Numbered from the stretch's first letter, positions 9,050-19,218 are shown. The stretch is DNA of 60,777 nt from Candidatus Bathyarchaeota archaeon (GCA_026014705.1 JAOZHU010000029.1:1-60777); one strand, 5' to 3'. Notes: generated by a model not told the origin, from the letters alone. Translations and numbers: made by a program.

Positions 9050-10395
9050 TTCTTACCAACTCCTCGCCCTAAACCACGATATGTAAAACCTTCCTTTTCA
9101 ACTTTTGGCAACTCAACCGTCCCTGTTAAGTCAACAATTGCCGCTGGCATCTTCATCACTGTACGCAGCTTCTTCAAATTAAAGTTCTTAAACATTTCAT
9201 TCGCAGTCGATATTACCAGACAGTCTGCACCTTCCAAAGCTTCGTTGAAACTTCTCTTAAACACACGAGCAATCTCTACCAGGTCATTCTTAGCGAAGAA
9301 CGGATCATAAATGCTCACTTTAGCACCCTTAATTTCTAACAGTTTAACAAACTCTTCAGCCACAACCCGCCTTCCACCATTACCCACAACAGCAACTTTA
9401 GAACGTCTCAACGCTTTTCCACAACTGCGCAATGTCTCTTGAACCAAATCAACCGCATGCTTGACCATGCTTTCGTTCACTTGCCGAGCAAGCGCCGTAA
9501 CCCTAAGCTTCGTATTCAAATTTTCCGCACTCTCAAGCAGCAAATACACTTCGTTCATTTCCTCTTCCGCCGCCACCGTTGGCGTACATACTTTGGTGCT
9601 TGAGGCTGAGACTTTGCACGTTTCAAAATAATTCACCCCAGCCCTCTCACACAGTATCGCTAGTTCATTAGCCAAAGCGGCGTTTGCATCCCGCCATGCA
9701 ACCGCGAACAACGCAGCTAACTCGGCCGTTTTCACATCTAGTACTAAGTGAACTTCTTTGTTAACGACCGTTCGCAAAACACTCGCAGCTGAATTTAGAC
9801 TGGTTTTGTCATCCGCAGCAACTGTTAACTCTTTATTGCTAATCGATTCTGCGGTCTGCGCATCTGTCATGTGAATAGGAATGTAGGCTAAGCCGAAATC
9901 TTCTCCTGCCTTAAAGCCTGAGGTATTTTGCAGAATCTCCTTTAGGGCACCTTCAGTGAAACCGAAGCTTGCGGTGCCGCTGTAAATCACCAACGTTTCT
10001 CGGCGAAGCGCTGTCCCGACTTGTTTGCAACTGTTTTCAACTTCAGAGTAATCTGGAGTTTTTTTGTCGTCTATTTTCGCGGTGATGGCGATTATGATTA
10101 TGTCGCTTTGGGCAACTGATTTTTTGATTTCGCTGGTTGTGTTCAATTGTCCAGTCCGTGTGTAACCCTTCAATTTAGTTTCTATGTCACGGTTGAAAAA
10201 CGGCGTTTTCCCTCTTGCCAACTGCTTGACCACGCTTTGATCTGCGTCTGCACATATGACTTTATAACCTGCTTCGGCAAAGGCAACCGCAGAAATAATG
10301 CCGCTTTCTCCACAGCCTATAATGCTTACAGTGTATTTTCCGCGTTTCTCCGCTGTATCTACATCTTCTGGTTTCAAATTTAGGATAGATGGCAC
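9046..10395 (-). CDS. Nucleotide-sugar dehydrogenase homologue with altered catalytic motifs
   Basis: The fold is that of UDP-glucose/UDP-ManNAc 6-dehydrogenases: an N-terminal Rossmann domain (SIIGCGESGIISAVAFAEAG), a central dimerisation helix region (AELAALFAVAWRDANAALANE) and a C-terminal UDP-binding Rossmann domain (KVAVVGNGGRR). The residues that define the reaction are changed. The usual Lys and Asn in the central helix are Ala, and the GGxCxPxD loop around the catalytic cysteine reads TKVCTPTVAAEE. It may act on a different substrate, perform a different step, or be a non-catalytic partner of the following Gfo/Idh protein. It sits in the nucleotide-sugar operon between the phosphomutase and the Gfo/Idh gene. 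Confidence 0.8.
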   Translation of the reverse strand: MPSILNLKPEDVDTAEKRGKYTVSIIGCGESGIISAVAFAEAGYKVICADADQSVVKQLARGKTPFFNRDIETKLKGYTRTGQLNTTSEIKKSVAQSDIIIIAITAKIDDKKTPDYSEVENSCKQVGTALRRETLVIYSGTASFGFTEGALKEILQNTSGFKAGEDFGLAYIPIHMTDAQTAESISNKELTVAADDKTSLNSAASVLRTVVNKEVHLVLDVKTAELAALFAVAWRDANAALANELAILCERAGVNYFETCKVSASSTKVCTPTVAAEEEMNEVYLLLESAENLNTKLRVTALARQVNESMVKHAVDLVQETLRSCGKALRRSKVAVVGNGGRRVVAEEFVKLLEIKGAKVSIYDPFFAKNDLVEIARVFKRSFNEALEGADCLVISTANEMFKNFNLKKLRTVMKMPAAIVDLTGTVELPKVEKEGFTYRGLGRGVGKK

Positions 10396-10438
10396 GGTAA
10401 ATATTCTCCGATTTGTTTCCTAGTGGCTCTTCGCACGT

Positions 10439-11809
10439 TTAGATCGTTTCGATGATTTTTTCGAGCTTCAACCCGTAGTCTCTTATGAGCTTTAATGCTT
10501 TGTCAGGGTTCTTTGCCTCTGCATACAATCTGTAAACAGGTTCTGTTCCGCTGGGTCTCACAAGAAGCGCGCTTTTGTCTTCAAACCAGATTTTTACGCC
10601 ATCGATCGTACTTATGTTCGCCCTTTTCATTTGTTCAGCCAATTTCTCCAGGACTCTTGCTTTTTTGTTTTCGGGGCATTCAACCTTTCCCTTTTCGATG
10701 TAGTATTGCGGCTGCTCCGCGATGAGTTCTGAAAGTTTTTTTCCTGTATCAGCCATTATTTCTAGGATTAGTGCGGTTGTCATGGCGCCATCGCGGACTG
10801 CTTGGTGTGGACCGTAAAAAACTCCGCCGTTTTCTTCTCCACCAAGTTCAGCGTCTGTTTCTTTCATTTTATGTGAAACGGTTACACTTCCGACTTTGGT
10901 CCACACGATTTCGCCTTTGTAAGCGTCTGCGGTGTCTTTAATGAGCGTTGAAGAGCTTACGGGTGTGACTATTTTCGAACGTGGGTTTTTCTCTAAGAAA
11001 CGCTTGGCTATGAGGGCGAAGGTTTTGTCGCCCCAGTAAATTTCTCCGTCTTCACCCACGAATATGGAACGGTCTGCGTCACCGTCAAAAGCTACGCCTA
11101 AATCTGCGCCTACTGCTTTTACGGTTTGGGATAGTTCCGCTAGGTTTTCTGGTCTCGGTTCAGGCAGTCTTCCTGGAAAGGTGCCGTCAATGTTGGCGTT
11201 TATGCTTGTGACTTTGCAGCCTAGGTCACGCAGCAAGTGCGGTGTGGTTAAGCCTGCTACGCTGTTGGCTGCGTCAACCACCACATGGAAACTTTTTTGG
11301 GCTATTTTGGCGGTGTTTACATGTTTTTTTATGGCTTCAACGTATTCGTCGTTCACGCTGGGTAGTTCGCGGGTTTTTCCAAGTTTGTTCCATTCGGCGA
11401 GTGTCGCGGTGTCTTGAAAGTAGATTTGTTCTATGATTGTTTCTTGTTGGTGTGAGATTTCTATGCCGTCGTTCCAGATGACTTTTATTCCGTTGTATTC
11501 TGGTGGGTTGTGGGATGCGGAAATTATTATGCCGCCGTGCATTTTGTGGTTTTTCACTGCGTACTGCAGTGCAGGCGTAGGTGCCATGGCTGCGTTGTAT
11601 ACGTTGCAGCCTGTGGCTGTTAATCCTGCGGTTACTGCTCGTGCGAATAGTGGTCCGCTTGTTCTGGCGTCGTAGCCTATTAGCAGGTTTGTTTCTTTTC
11701 CGAAGAATGTGCCGATTGCTGTGGCTATCTTTATTGCCATTTGTGGGGTGAGTTCTTTGTTGACGGTTCCTCGGATGCCGTTTGTTCCGAAGAGTTTGTT
11801 TGTGCTCAT
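10439..11809 (-). CDS. glmM: Phosphoglucosamine mutase / phosphomannomutase
   Basis: Alpha-D-phosphohexomutase of 456 residues. It begins LFGTNGIRGTVNKELTP, and the active-site phosphoserine loop is ISASHNPPEYNG (about residue 97). The metal loop is AFDGDADRS (about residue 239) and the C-terminal phosphate-binding loop is RPSGTEPVYRLYAE. The FGTNGIRG start and the neighbours favour glucosamine-6-phosphate as substrate, giving glucosamine-1-phosphate for UDP-GlcNAc, but archaeal members can be promiscuous. It lies 19 bases downstream of the nucleotidyltransferase gene, in the same operon. Confidence 0.92.
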   Translation of the reverse strand: MSTNKLFGTNGIRGTVNKELTPQMAIKIATAIGTFFGKETNLLIGYDARTSGPLFARAVTAGLTATGCNVYNAAMAPTPALQYAVKNHKMHGGIIISASHNPPEYNGIKVIWNDGIEISHQQETIIEQIYFQDTATLAEWNKLGKTRELPSVNDEYVEAIKKHVNTAKIAQKSFHVVVDAANSVAGLTTPHLLRDLGCKVTSINANIDGTFPGRLPEPRPENLAELSQTVKAVGADLGVAFDGDADRSIFVGEDGEIYWGDKTFALIAKRFLEKNPRSKIVTPVSSSTLIKDTADAYKGEIVWTKVGSVTVSHKMKETDAELGGEENGGVFYGPHQAVRDGAMTTALILEIMADTGKKLSELIAEQPQYYIEKGKVECPENKKARVLEKLAEQMKRANISTIDGVKIWFEDKSALLVRPSGTEPVYRLYAEAKNPDKALKLIRDYGLKLEKIIETI

Positions 11810-11828
11810 GTTTGTTCCTTCTGGGTGT

Positions 11829-12914
11829 TTAACAGGTGTTTTTGGTTTTTAATATGTTTTGAGGGGTGATTTCTTTGGCTGGGCAGATTGACGTGTTTTC
11901 TGGGAGTGTGGTATTGTCTTTTATGCGTGCGTGGTCGGCGATTATGCAGTTTTTGTTGATTGTGACGTTTTTGCCTATTTTGGCGTTTTCGCCGATTATT
12001 GCGTGGGTTATTGTTGTGTTGTCGTCTATTTGCGTGTGGGGGAAGATTATGGTGTTGTTTATGCGGGTGTTTTTGCCTATGGTTACGTTTCTGCCTATTA
12101 CAGCGTATGGTCCGATGGTTGATTGGTCGCCTATTTTTACTTTTTTGTCTATTGCTGCGGGGTTGTTTAGTTGGTATTTACGTGGGGTTTTTTGTTTGCT
12201 GCCGGCGATGTCGAGGAGGAGTTTGTTTGTTTGCAGGTATTCCTCTGGTTTGCCGATGTCAATCCATAAGTCGCTGGTGATGTGCCCGTAAAGTGTGCCT
12301 TCGGTGACGAGTTTGGGGAAGATTTCGCGTTCCATTGAAACTGCTTTTCCACGGGGGATGTACTGGAAGATTTTTGGGTTCAGCGCGTATATTCCTGCGT
12401 TTATGAGGTTTGTTGGGGCTGTTTCTTTGGGTGGTTTTTCTATGAATTGTGTTATGCGGGTGTCTTTGGTGATTTGTGCTACGCCGTATCTGCTTGGGTC
12501 GTCGACTTTTGTGAGGGCGATGGTGGCTGTGGCGTTTGTTTGTTTGTGTTTTTCGATTAGTTCTGTGTAGCTGAAGTTGGTTAGTATGTCGCCGTTTATG
12601 ACTAGGAAAGGCTCAGTGTTTCCGATTAGTTTTTCAGCTTTTTTTATTGGTCCTGCTGTTCCAAGGGGTTTTTTCGGTGGGTCGTATGAGTATTTTACGG
12701 TTAAGCCGTGTTTTGGTATGCGTTGTTGCCTTATGGATAGGGCGGTTTGTTGGTTCACTGCGAGTATGACTTCTGTGATGCCGTCTTTTGCGAGTTTCTC
12801 GTAGATGTGTTGGAGGAGTGGCTTGTTGACGATTGGGAAGAGGGTTTTGGGTCTGGTGCAGCTTAAGGGTCTCAGTCTGGTGGCGAATCCGCCTGCAAGA
12901 ATCACAGCCTTCAT
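11829..12914 (-). CDS. Sugar-1-phosphate nucleotidyltransferase with left-handed beta-helix domain
   Basis: The N-terminal domain is a nucleotidyltransferase with KAVILAGGFATRLRPLS and TRPKTLFPIVNKP (residues 2-31) and the metal-binding NGD motif (VINGDILTNF). The C-terminal part (from about residue 260) is a hexapeptide left-handed beta helix (IGPYAVIGRNVTIGKN and similar turns), used for trimerisation and, in GlmU-type enzymes, acetyl transfer. It probably makes UDP-GlcNAc, or GDP- or dTDP-hexose. It is the first gene of a leftward operon with the phosphomutase, the nucleotide-sugar dehydrogenase and the Gfo/Idh enzyme, which suggests synthesis of a modified nucleotide sugar for surface glycans. 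Confidence 0.88.
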   Translation of the reverse strand: MKAVILAGGFATRLRPLSCTRPKTLFPIVNKPLLQHIYEKLAKDGITEVILAVNQQTALSIRQQRIPKHGLTVKYSYDPPKKPLGTAGPIKKAEKLIGNTEPFLVINGDILTNFSYTELIEKHKQTNATATIALTKVDDPSRYGVAQITKDTRITQFIEKPPKETAPTNLINAGIYALNPKIFQYIPRGKAVSMEREIFPKLVTEGTLYGHITSDLWIDIGKPEEYLQTNKLLLDIAGSKQKTPRKYQLNNPAAIDKKVKIGDQSTIGPYAVIGRNVTIGKNTRINNTIIFPHTQIDDNTTITHAIIGENAKIGKNVTINKNCIIADHARIKDNTTLPENTSICPAKEITPQNILKTKNTC

Positions 12915-13054
12915 TTGAGCATTACCACTGGTAAATTCGGGTTTAGTATTATTCGCGTGTTTAGATATAAACTGTTTCGATGCGGGGTTATTTGGTTGTT
13001 GTGAGAGGTGAATTGGCTATTTTTTATTGTGGCTAGTTGCTTGCAATTTTTTGT

Positions 13055-13074
13055 CTATAGCCCCCTTTTATAAA
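13055..13074 (-). promoter_or_regulatory. TATA-like box plus G-tract element, copy c
   Basis: Read on the minus strand: TTTATAAAA, then GGGGG, then CTATAG. It lies about 140 bases upstream of the nucleotidyltransferase operon, in its coding direction. A second TATA-like sequence nearer that gene means this copy may not be the core promoter. It is identical to copy e over 21 bases (13056-13076). Confidence 0.5.
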
Positions 13075-13100
13075 CTATTTATTGGAAGTGGGGTGGTAGA

Positions 13101-14465
13101 CTATTTTCCTATTACTTTGACGTTTTCGACCAATATCCATGGGGCGATTAGTTGCCCCATTTTTCGTTCGTTTCCAGCTACAGCGGTTACGTTTTTTATT
13201 GCTTCGAAGATGTTCCCAGCCAGCATCACGCCGCGGCTGCAATGTGCTATTTCGCCTTTTCTGATTTTCCAAGCTGGAGTGGCGACTACGGAGAATTCGC
13301 CGCTGACGGGGTTGCTGCTATGTGCGCCTTGCAGGTAGTAAACTAGTAAGCCATCGTCCACTTCGCTCAGGAGCTCCTCTGTTGCTGTGGGGCTGGGCGA
13401 TAGGTGAAAATTTGTGGTTTCGATGGAAGGAGTTGACAAGTATCCGGCTCTGGCGGCGTTTCCTGTGCTTGCTTTGCCTTCTTTCTTTGCGGCGTAGTTG
13501 TCGTACAAGAAACTGCGGAGGATACCCTTTTCTATGAGAAGGTTTTTTTGGCGTGGGGTGCCTTCGCCGTCAAATGTTGCCGTGCGTAGTCCGCCGGCGA
13601 ATAGTCCGTCGTCTATAATTGTGATGTTTTCGGAGGCAACTTGGGCTCCGATTTTGCCTTTAAATGCTGATTGCCCGCGTTGCACATTGTCGGCTTTGAC
13701 GGCGTTGATTAAAGTGTAGTAGAGTAACTCCTGTAGCGCGAACTGGGTTAAAATTAGTTTAGTGTTTTTTGTTTCGATTGGTTCCGTTTTCAGAGCTGAG
13801 GCTGCAAGTCGCGCTGTTTCTTTGCCAACCCATTCTGCATCAAGGTTGAAGCTTCTTTCAGCGTTGAATTCGAAGCATATAGGTGTAACTCTGTTGCCTT
13901 CTTTTGCTACGGCAGCTAAACTGCACTCGCTCATCGTGCCTTTGTCAAAACCGCTGATACCGTTCGAGTTGACTATTGCGTTGGTTACGTAACCTGCAGC
14001 GGCTCCGCCTTCCACGGGAAGCACGCGTTTATCCGCGTTTGTTGCGGCATCTAGCATAACCGCGGCTAAATTCACCAATTCTTCAGGATGCAGTTCTGCG
14101 ATTCGGGCGTCAAAAGTTTTTTCCGCAGTTGCGTAGCCTCTCTTTTCAGGTAGCCCGTTCCAATCCGCATCAGGTTTACTTGCTCGCGCAGCGCTCAAAG
14201 CGTTGATGACGGCTTTTTCCACTGCGCTTTGGCTGTCTAAGATGTTGGTGTACGCAAACCCTACTGCCCTGTTAACTGCAACTCTTATGCCTAACCCGCG
14301 GTCAGTTATCCTATTGCTTTTGGTGATTTGCCCACGTTCTATACCCACGCTTGTAGCTTGCCCCTCGTAAACGTAAGCTTCAGCTTCAGCCGCTCCTTTG
14401 ATTAAAGCGGTTTCAACAGTTTTTTCGGCCAAGGTTAACATAACGTCTTTCTCAAGCATTGCCAC
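13101..14465 (-). CDS. tldE: TldE/PmbA-family metalloprotease partner
   Basis: PmbA/TldE-type protein of 454 residues. In bacteria TldD and TldE form a heterodimer that degrades unfolded peptides and finishes microcin and CcdA processing, with the zinc site carried by TldD. This copy has the family core ([18 protein letters not shown], and the [16 protein letters not shown] segment near the C-terminus) and no HExxxH motif, as expected for the non-catalytic partner. Its start overlaps the end of tldD by 14 bases, so the pair is translationally coupled. Confidence 0.9.
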   Translation of the reverse strand: MAMLEKDVMLTLAEKTVETALIKGAAEAEAYVYEGQATSVGIERGQITKSNRITDRGLGIRVAVNRAVGFAYTNILDSQSAVEKAVINALSAARASKPDADWNGLPEKRGYATAEKTFDARIAELHPEELVNLAAVMLDAATNADKRVLPVEGGAAAGYVTNAIVNSNGISGFDKGTMSECSLAAVAKEGNRVTPICFEFNAERSFNLDAEWVGKETARLAASALKTEPIETKNTKLILTQFALQELLYYTLINAVKADNVQRGQSAFKGKIGAQVASENITIIDDGLFAGGLRTATFDGEGTPRQKNLLIEKGILRSFLYDNYAAKKEGKASTGNAARAGYLSTPSIETTNFHLSPSPTATEELLSEVDDGLLVYYLQGAHSSNPVSGEFSVVATPAWKIRKGEIAHCSRGVMLAGNIFEAIKNVTAVAGNERKMGQLIAPWILVENVKVIGK

Positions 14466-15858
14466 CGACAGTCACCCCTCTGACCCGAATATGTGGTCCG
14501 CCGTCGCACACAAAGGCAGTTTGCCCTTTTCCGCATCGACCAGGCCACAGTTGGAAATCTTTTCCCGCCGCATCCACCTTGAACAGCGTTTCCAAAGTGT
14601 TGCCGCTTATTGATGCGTTGCGCACAGGTTCGCCGACTTCGCCTTTGACTATTTCATAGGCTTCTTGAATGCCTACTTGGAAAGTGCCGTCTATGTTGGC
14701 TTGTCCTCCGCGGAAGCTTTTAAAGTAATAGCCTTCGCGTATACCCTCCAGAAGCTCCTCAAATGAATGGTCCCTCGGCGCCATGTACGTGTTGCGCATG
14801 CGAATGATAGGTTCCACACGGAAATCTTCAGCTCGCGCGTTTCCAGTAGGCTCCACATTGAATTTTGCTGCAGTTTCACGATTATGCATCAAACCAGCCA
14901 CAATACCATCTTTAATCAGAAGCGTTTTCTGCGTTGGTACTCCTTCGTCATCATACTTGAACGAGCCGAAGGCGTCTTTAGCTGTTCCATCATCATAGAA
15001 TGTTACTTTGTCTGAAGCGATTTTTTTGCCGAGATTATTTGCCAGCACGCCGCCCGACAGCGCCAAATCAGCTTCTGCTAAATGCCCAAACGCTTCGTGC
15101 ACAAAAACGCCCACTACATTTGACCCTAAAACCACGGGGAACACGCCGCCTTTAGGCGGTTTAGCCCTTAACTGTTCAACTGCCCGTTTAGCTACTTTCT
15201 CGCCGATGCGCTCAAGCGTTTCGGCGTCAAACAATTCGTAACCTGCAGTGGAGCCGATTTCCTCCCTGCTGAACGTGAACACGCCTTTACTTACAGCGGA
15301 AGATGTTACTCTTGACCACACGTAGAGCTTGTCCTGTGTTATGCGTGTCCCCTCACTGGTCACTAAATAATTGGTGCCTGTTAAATCCAAGTAATCAACC
15401 GTGCAACTTTTAACTCGTTTGTCAACTCCCAAAATCACCTTGCTCAGAGACAACGCAGCGCCTATTTTGTCTTCTAAATTGATTTCTGATGGGTTCTCTT
15501 TAGGTTTTATTTGTACGCAGTCTTCGATAGTTTTAGTCTCTGCAAGCTTTATGGGTGCCTTAAGCCGTGAACTTGTTGCCTTCGCCATTCTGCACGCATC
15601 AGAAACAGCCCTTGTTAACGCTGCAGTGTCTATAGAACCGACTGAAGCGAAACCCCACGTGCCATCTACCAGCACACGAAGTGCTATTCCTTCTTCTATG
15701 CCTTGCTTGGCAGCTTCGACGCGGTTTTCTTTCACGGTGAGCATCGTTTTATTGAGCCTTTGCGCTCGAAGTTCAGCGTATTCGGCTCCAAAATTCTGAA
15801 CTGCTGCATCGCTTAACTTTTTCAAAACATCAATCAAGAGTAATCGTACCTTTTCCAT
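14452..15858 (-). CDS. tldD: TldD-family zinc metalloprotease
   Basis: Catalytic partner of the TldD/TldE protease. The zinc-binding helix [11 protein letters not shown] (HExxxH) is present about residue 250, and the downstream core [20 protein letters not shown] and C-terminal GGNA match the family. Length is normal at 468 residues. It is the first gene of a two-gene operon with tldE, with overlapping reading frames. The substrate in archaea is not established; peptide turnover is the family role. Confidence 0.92.
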   Translation of the reverse strand: MEKVRLLLIDVLKKLSDAAVQNFGAEYAELRAQRLNKTMLTVKENRVEAAKQGIEEGIALRVLVDGTWGFASVGSIDTAALTRAVSDACRMAKATSSRLKAPIKLAETKTIEDCVQIKPKENPSEINLEDKIGAALSLSKVILGVDKRVKSCTVDYLDLTGTNYLVTSEGTRITQDKLYVWSRVTSSAVSKGVFTFSREEIGSTAGYELFDAETLERIGEKVAKRAVEQLRAKPPKGGVFPVVLGSNVVGVFVHEAFGHLAEADLALSGGVLANNLGKKIASDKVTFYDDGTAKDAFGSFKYDDEGVPTQKTLLIKDGIVAGLMHNRETAAKFNVEPTGNARAEDFRVEPIIRMRNTYMAPRDHSFEELLEGIREGYYFKSFRGGQANIDGTFQVGIQEAYEIVKGEVGEPVRNASISGNTLETLFKVDAAGKDFQLWPGRCGKGQTAFVCDGGPHIRVRGVTVGGNA

Positions 15859-15961
15859 TCCGAATTGGGTATATGAGTATTGGTGAAGGGATAAAACCGT
15901 TTTGTTTCCATCAAGAGCAAAAGCTGGTAAAGTTCGGAACTATAATTGAAAACAGGAAAAT

Positions 15962-16285
15962 TTATGCGCCTTGAATGGCGGTTCTTATTTTACTGGCAAA
16001 ATCCCAATCCTCGAAGCTCGCCATTTCCACCTTGCAGTCTGCCTCGCAGCCAGCGATGTTATCCAAGATTTTGCCTTCAATCACATAAGCCCCTGAACTC
16101 AGAAACTCTTCCATACACTTCGCGAATGTATCAATTCTCTCAGAGAAATCCACTTGGCTCCAGCAAAAGCGCCGCTCTAAATCCTGATACATCAAACGTG
16201 TGGCTTCTTTGCCGAACACTTGCTTCAAAACACGGTCTATGACTTCGAAAACTCGGTTCTCTTTTTCCCTAGACAGTGCTGCCAT
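15962..16285 (-). CDS. Conserved small archaeal protein of unknown function
   Basis: The start at 16285 (MAALSREKENRV) is chosen because GGAG lies about seven bases upstream of that ATG; an upstream in-frame start at 16369 would add 28 poorly folding residues. The product is about 107 residues, mostly helical and charged, with scattered cysteines and no recognised catalytic motif. It lies between the tldD gene and the EndoQ-like gene on the same strand. I do not recognise its family with certainty. Confidence 0.6.
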   Translation of the reverse strand: MAALSREKENRVFEVIDRVLKQVFGKEATRLMYQDLERRFCWSQVDFSERIDTFAKCMEEFLSSGAYVIEGKILDNIAGCEADCKVEMASFEDWDFASKIRTAIQGA

Positions 16286-16381
16286 AGTGTTCTCCGAACA
16301 GTCCCAGCAATTGCGACTTAATAAGTCTTGTTGATGAACTGTTAAACACAGAAACGCGTCAAACACCATAAAAGACCATGG

Positions 16382-17680
16382 TCACCAAAAATCAGCAAGA
16401 TTCTTCTGTTGAACACTTCCACGGCGAAGCTTCCCCCCAGAAGCAAGCGCCTCCAGAACAAGTTTGCCATACACACCGTCGTATCCAGGAACAACACTGA
16501 CTGAACCAGTCCTAACCTTTACAATAGCCTCAGCAATCTGCACATCAACAATCTCACTCACTGCTTCCTTGGACGCGCTAATGAGCACAGTGTATTCATC
16601 TCCGAATCTGCCGATAAGCGCGTTGTAGATTTTCCACACAGCCTGAGTGGAAGGCGAACCTGAATCCAAAACAGTGGCTATAATTTCTGAAAGCGGAAGC
16701 AACCTCGTGAATCCCGGCGCGTTAGAAGGCTTAAAACTGGCAGGGCGATCAGCAAGCTCTTCTACGCGTTGCTCCACGCCCTTGGTGAGTTTCCTGCGGC
16801 AAACTGGGCAGACATTGCCTAATTTCTGCGCTTCCTGCGGCGAGAGCGACACATTGCAGTTGCGGTGCCCCGTCCAATGATATTTGCCATAAGCAGGGTC
16901 AGTTTCCACAGTGAACAGGAACCGCGCAGGATCTTTACTGCAAATGGCGTCTACCACTGCGGAGTAGCTGACTTCTTCAAGCTCAAAGACGTTAGCTTCT
17001 CTCCCAATTCGCCACGGCCAAAAACTGTGGCTGTCACTGTTCGAAACCAACGCAAACCTGTCAAGCTTGCTCAACCGCCAGTTCATCGGCGGATCAGAGG
17101 ACAAACCCGTTTCCAAAGCATGGATATGTTTCGTCATGTCCCCGTAGCATTCTTCAATGCTGTCAAAACCACTGAAGGCGCCGAACACGCTGAACCAAGG
17201 CGTCCACGCATGCGCCGGAAAGACAATGTTATCTTTCGAAGTCTGCATGACTTCTTCTACCAAATGCGCCGCCGTCATATTCAGCATCGGTCTGCCATCA
17301 GCAGTTAAATCGCCATATTTCCCCAGTGCCTCGTTAATCTGAACAGCCACATCAAAGCTGGGCGTCAAGATAACATGATGAACCTTTTTCGCCTCATTTG
17401 CCGCATCAAAAATCGTGCACACTTCCGTCGTCAACATGAAATGCACCGGCAATTCAGGACTCCCGGCAACCTTGTAAACGCCCGAATCTTGCTCCGCCAT
17501 TACGCTTTCACGTATTTCCTCAAGCCACTTCGGATGCGTAAAGTCTCCTGTACCAACAAGGTTTAAGCCTTTAATCTTCGCATAACGCGCGATTTCCCTA
17601 AGGCTCATCTGTTGGCTAGTGGCTCGGCTGTAGCGCCCATGAATGTGCAAGTCAGCAAACACTCTGATTTTTAACGGCAT
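16382..17680 (-). CDS. Endonuclease Q-like PHP-domain DNA repair nuclease
   Basis: The N-terminal PHP phosphoesterase domain is clear: FADLHIHGRYSRATS near the start, GTGDFTHP, and SNSDSHSFWPWRIGRE (metal-binding His and Asp). A cysteine pair set (GHRNC and CPVCRRK) forms a zinc site, as in archaeal EndoQ, which nicks 5' of deaminated bases such as hypoxanthine and uracil. The extreme C-terminus, QKNLADFW, fits a PCNA-interacting PIP box (QxxLxxFW). The start is uncertain. MPLKIRVFADLHIH at 17680 matches the usual family N-terminus; a GTG at 17755 would add 25 residues. Confidence 0.85.
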   Translation of the reverse strand: MPLKIRVFADLHIHGRYSRATSQQMSLREIARYAKIKGLNLVGTGDFTHPKWLEEIRESVMAEQDSGVYKVAGSPELPVHFMLTTEVCTIFDAANEAKKVHHVILTPSFDVAVQINEALGKYGDLTADGRPMLNMTAAHLVEEVMQTSKDNIVFPAHAWTPWFSVFGAFSGFDSIEECYGDMTKHIHALETGLSSDPPMNWRLSKLDRFALVSNSDSHSFWPWRIGREANVFELEEVSYSAVVDAICSKDPARFLFTVETDPAYGKYHWTGHRNCNVSLSPQEAQKLGNVCPVCRRKLTKGVEQRVEELADRPASFKPSNAPGFTRLLPLSEIIATVLDSGSPSTQAVWKIYNALIGRFGDEYTVLISASKEAVSEIVDVQIAEAIVKVRTGSVSVVPGYDGVYGKLVLEALASGGKLRRGSVQQKNLADFW

Positions 17681-17801
17681 CCCCCAGTCTGTTCTCAACT
17701 GCCATATCAACGTACGTTGCTCGTAGTAGATTACGCTTCGCTTAAAAACTTTCACAAGCAGCCATTGTTAGCCTAATCTTTGAAAGGAAAAAAATTGTGG
17801 C

Positions 17802-18233
17802 TTACTGGGCGAAGGTGTAGCTTGTCTCGGTGATTACGCAGTTTTCCCAAGTGCCCTGCCACATCACCCTGTACGGTATCGAAACACCATTCTCCGTTGG
17901 AACTAAATAATCTACAGCGACAGCGTAAGCAGGATTCGCAATCACAGCGTAGCTGATCGTCACGTTCCAGCCTTGGCTATAGTAAGCAAATGTTTCTGCG
18001 CCCAGAATATCCTGAGGAGTTGCTCTTCCACCTGCCCAAGCCAAATCATTCATGAACTGCGCTGTTTCTGGATGATTAATCTTAATGTACGCCATAACTT
18101 CGTCACGCACCCTTTCTTGAATTGAAAACTGAGGAGCTTGCTGAGAACTGATTAACGCCCAGCTTACTCCGCCAACAACAGCCAAGACGACCACAAAGGT
18201 CAACGCCGCCGAAATTTTCTTATGCACCAACAT
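17802..18233 (-). CDS. Membrane-anchored or secreted hypothetical protein
   Basis: A 143-residue protein with one N-terminal hydrophobic segment (ALTFVVVLAVVGGVSWALI, about residues 10-28), which is either a signal peptide or a membrane anchor. The remaining 110 residues appear extracytoplasmic. They are rich in Tyr, Val and Thr, with beta-strand character at the end (WNVTISYAVIANPAYAVAVD). No family is recognised. It lies alone between the EndoQ-like gene and the DedA-type gene. Confidence 0.6.
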   Translation of the reverse strand: MLVHKKISAALTFVVVLAVVGGVSWALISSQQAPQFSIQERVRDEVMAYIKINHPETAQFMNDLAWAGGRATPQDILGAETFAYYSQGWNVTISYAVIANPAYAVAVDYLVPTENGVSIPYRVMWQGTWENCVITETSYTFAQ

Positions 18234-18399
18234 TTTTCACCCAGCTTCAAGTAGGTTGAACATTCTATATAGAACTATGCACTGGAACAAATTGTGCCAT
18301 TTTTTGGTACAGAACGGTTCACCTTCCGCTCAACCGCTGAAAACCCGCAGCCCACCACCAGTTTCACCCAACAAAAAAGAAACTAAACGGCAGAAGCCA

Positions 18400-19155
18400 T
18401 CAGACTCTTTCGGCTTTCAGTTTCCCTGTCCACTTTGCAAGAGTCTCCATAAGCTTTCGTATCCACTGTCGCGTCTCTTCACCAGTCAACTTGCCTTCCG
18501 AGGATTTGCAGATATTGTCTTCAGGCTCGTTTACGTATTTTGCGAAACGGTTTTCCCAGTCTACCTTGAACATGATAACAAACACAACCACTAACAAGAC
18601 CAACGCAAGAACTATGCCGATTAAAGCAGACATTCCTTCACCTTCCACGCCGAAAAGATCCCTAATTATCTGCAGCGATAACCGCCCGCTGTACGCAATT
18701 ATCAAGTTAGAAACAAACTTGCCCAGCAAGGCAGGAATAAACGCTTGAAGCAAACTGTAACGCATGATTCCCAGCGGAATAAACAACAAGTCATCAGGCA
18801 ACGGCGTCAGAGCAAAAACAAAAATCACCACGGGACCAAACTTTTTAAACAATTTCGTTAAGAAATCCATTTTCTTCTTGTACTTTTCACCGATGACTCT
18901 CCTGCCGCCGAAGCCTATCAAGTATCCCGAAAATTCGCCGACCGCTGCACCCGTGCCCGCTGCAACCGCAATCCACAACGGGTCAAAAGCCCAGTCGCCT
19001 CCAATTCTGAGACCACCCAAAGTGAAAATGACAACCGTGTAAGGAATCGGGATGAAAATTGACAACGCACCAAGCAGGCTGATTAGAAATATCCCCAAAT
19101 ACCCATACTGAAGCGCAAAACTCCGCATCCACTCAACAATGTCTTGAAGCTGCAA
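18400..19155 (-). CDS. DedA/VTT-domain membrane protein
   Basis: A 251-residue polytopic membrane protein of the SNARE-associated (VTT/DedA, YqaA-like) family, linked to phospholipid scrambling and membrane homeostasis. Recognisable parts are the first hydrophobic segment with the re-entrant region SIFIPIPYTVVIFTLGG, the glycine-rich GEFSGYLIGFGGRR motif (family G-x-x-x-G-Y region) and FALTPLPDDLLFIPLG (family F-x-P-x-P motif). The C-terminal 50 residues are charged and cytoplasmic. It is a single gene, 64 bases from the SAM hydroxide adenosyltransferase gene. Confidence 0.85.
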   Translation of the reverse strand: MQLQDIVEWMRSFALQYGYLGIFLISLLGALSIFIPIPYTVVIFTLGGLRIGGDWAFDPLWIAVAAGTGAAVGEFSGYLIGFGGRRVIGEKYKKKMDFLTKLFKKFGPVVIFVFALTPLPDDLLFIPLGIMRYSLLQAFIPALLGKFVSNLIIAYSGRLSLQIIRDLFGVEGEGMSALIGIVLALVLLVVVFVIMFKVDWENRFAKYVNEPEDNICKSSEGKLTGEETRQWIRKLMETLAKWTGKLKAERV

Positions 19156-19218
19156 ACCGCCCCACCGAACCCGTTCGTTGAATTATGATGCAAGGTAGAT
19201 TTAAAGAAACTTGCGATT

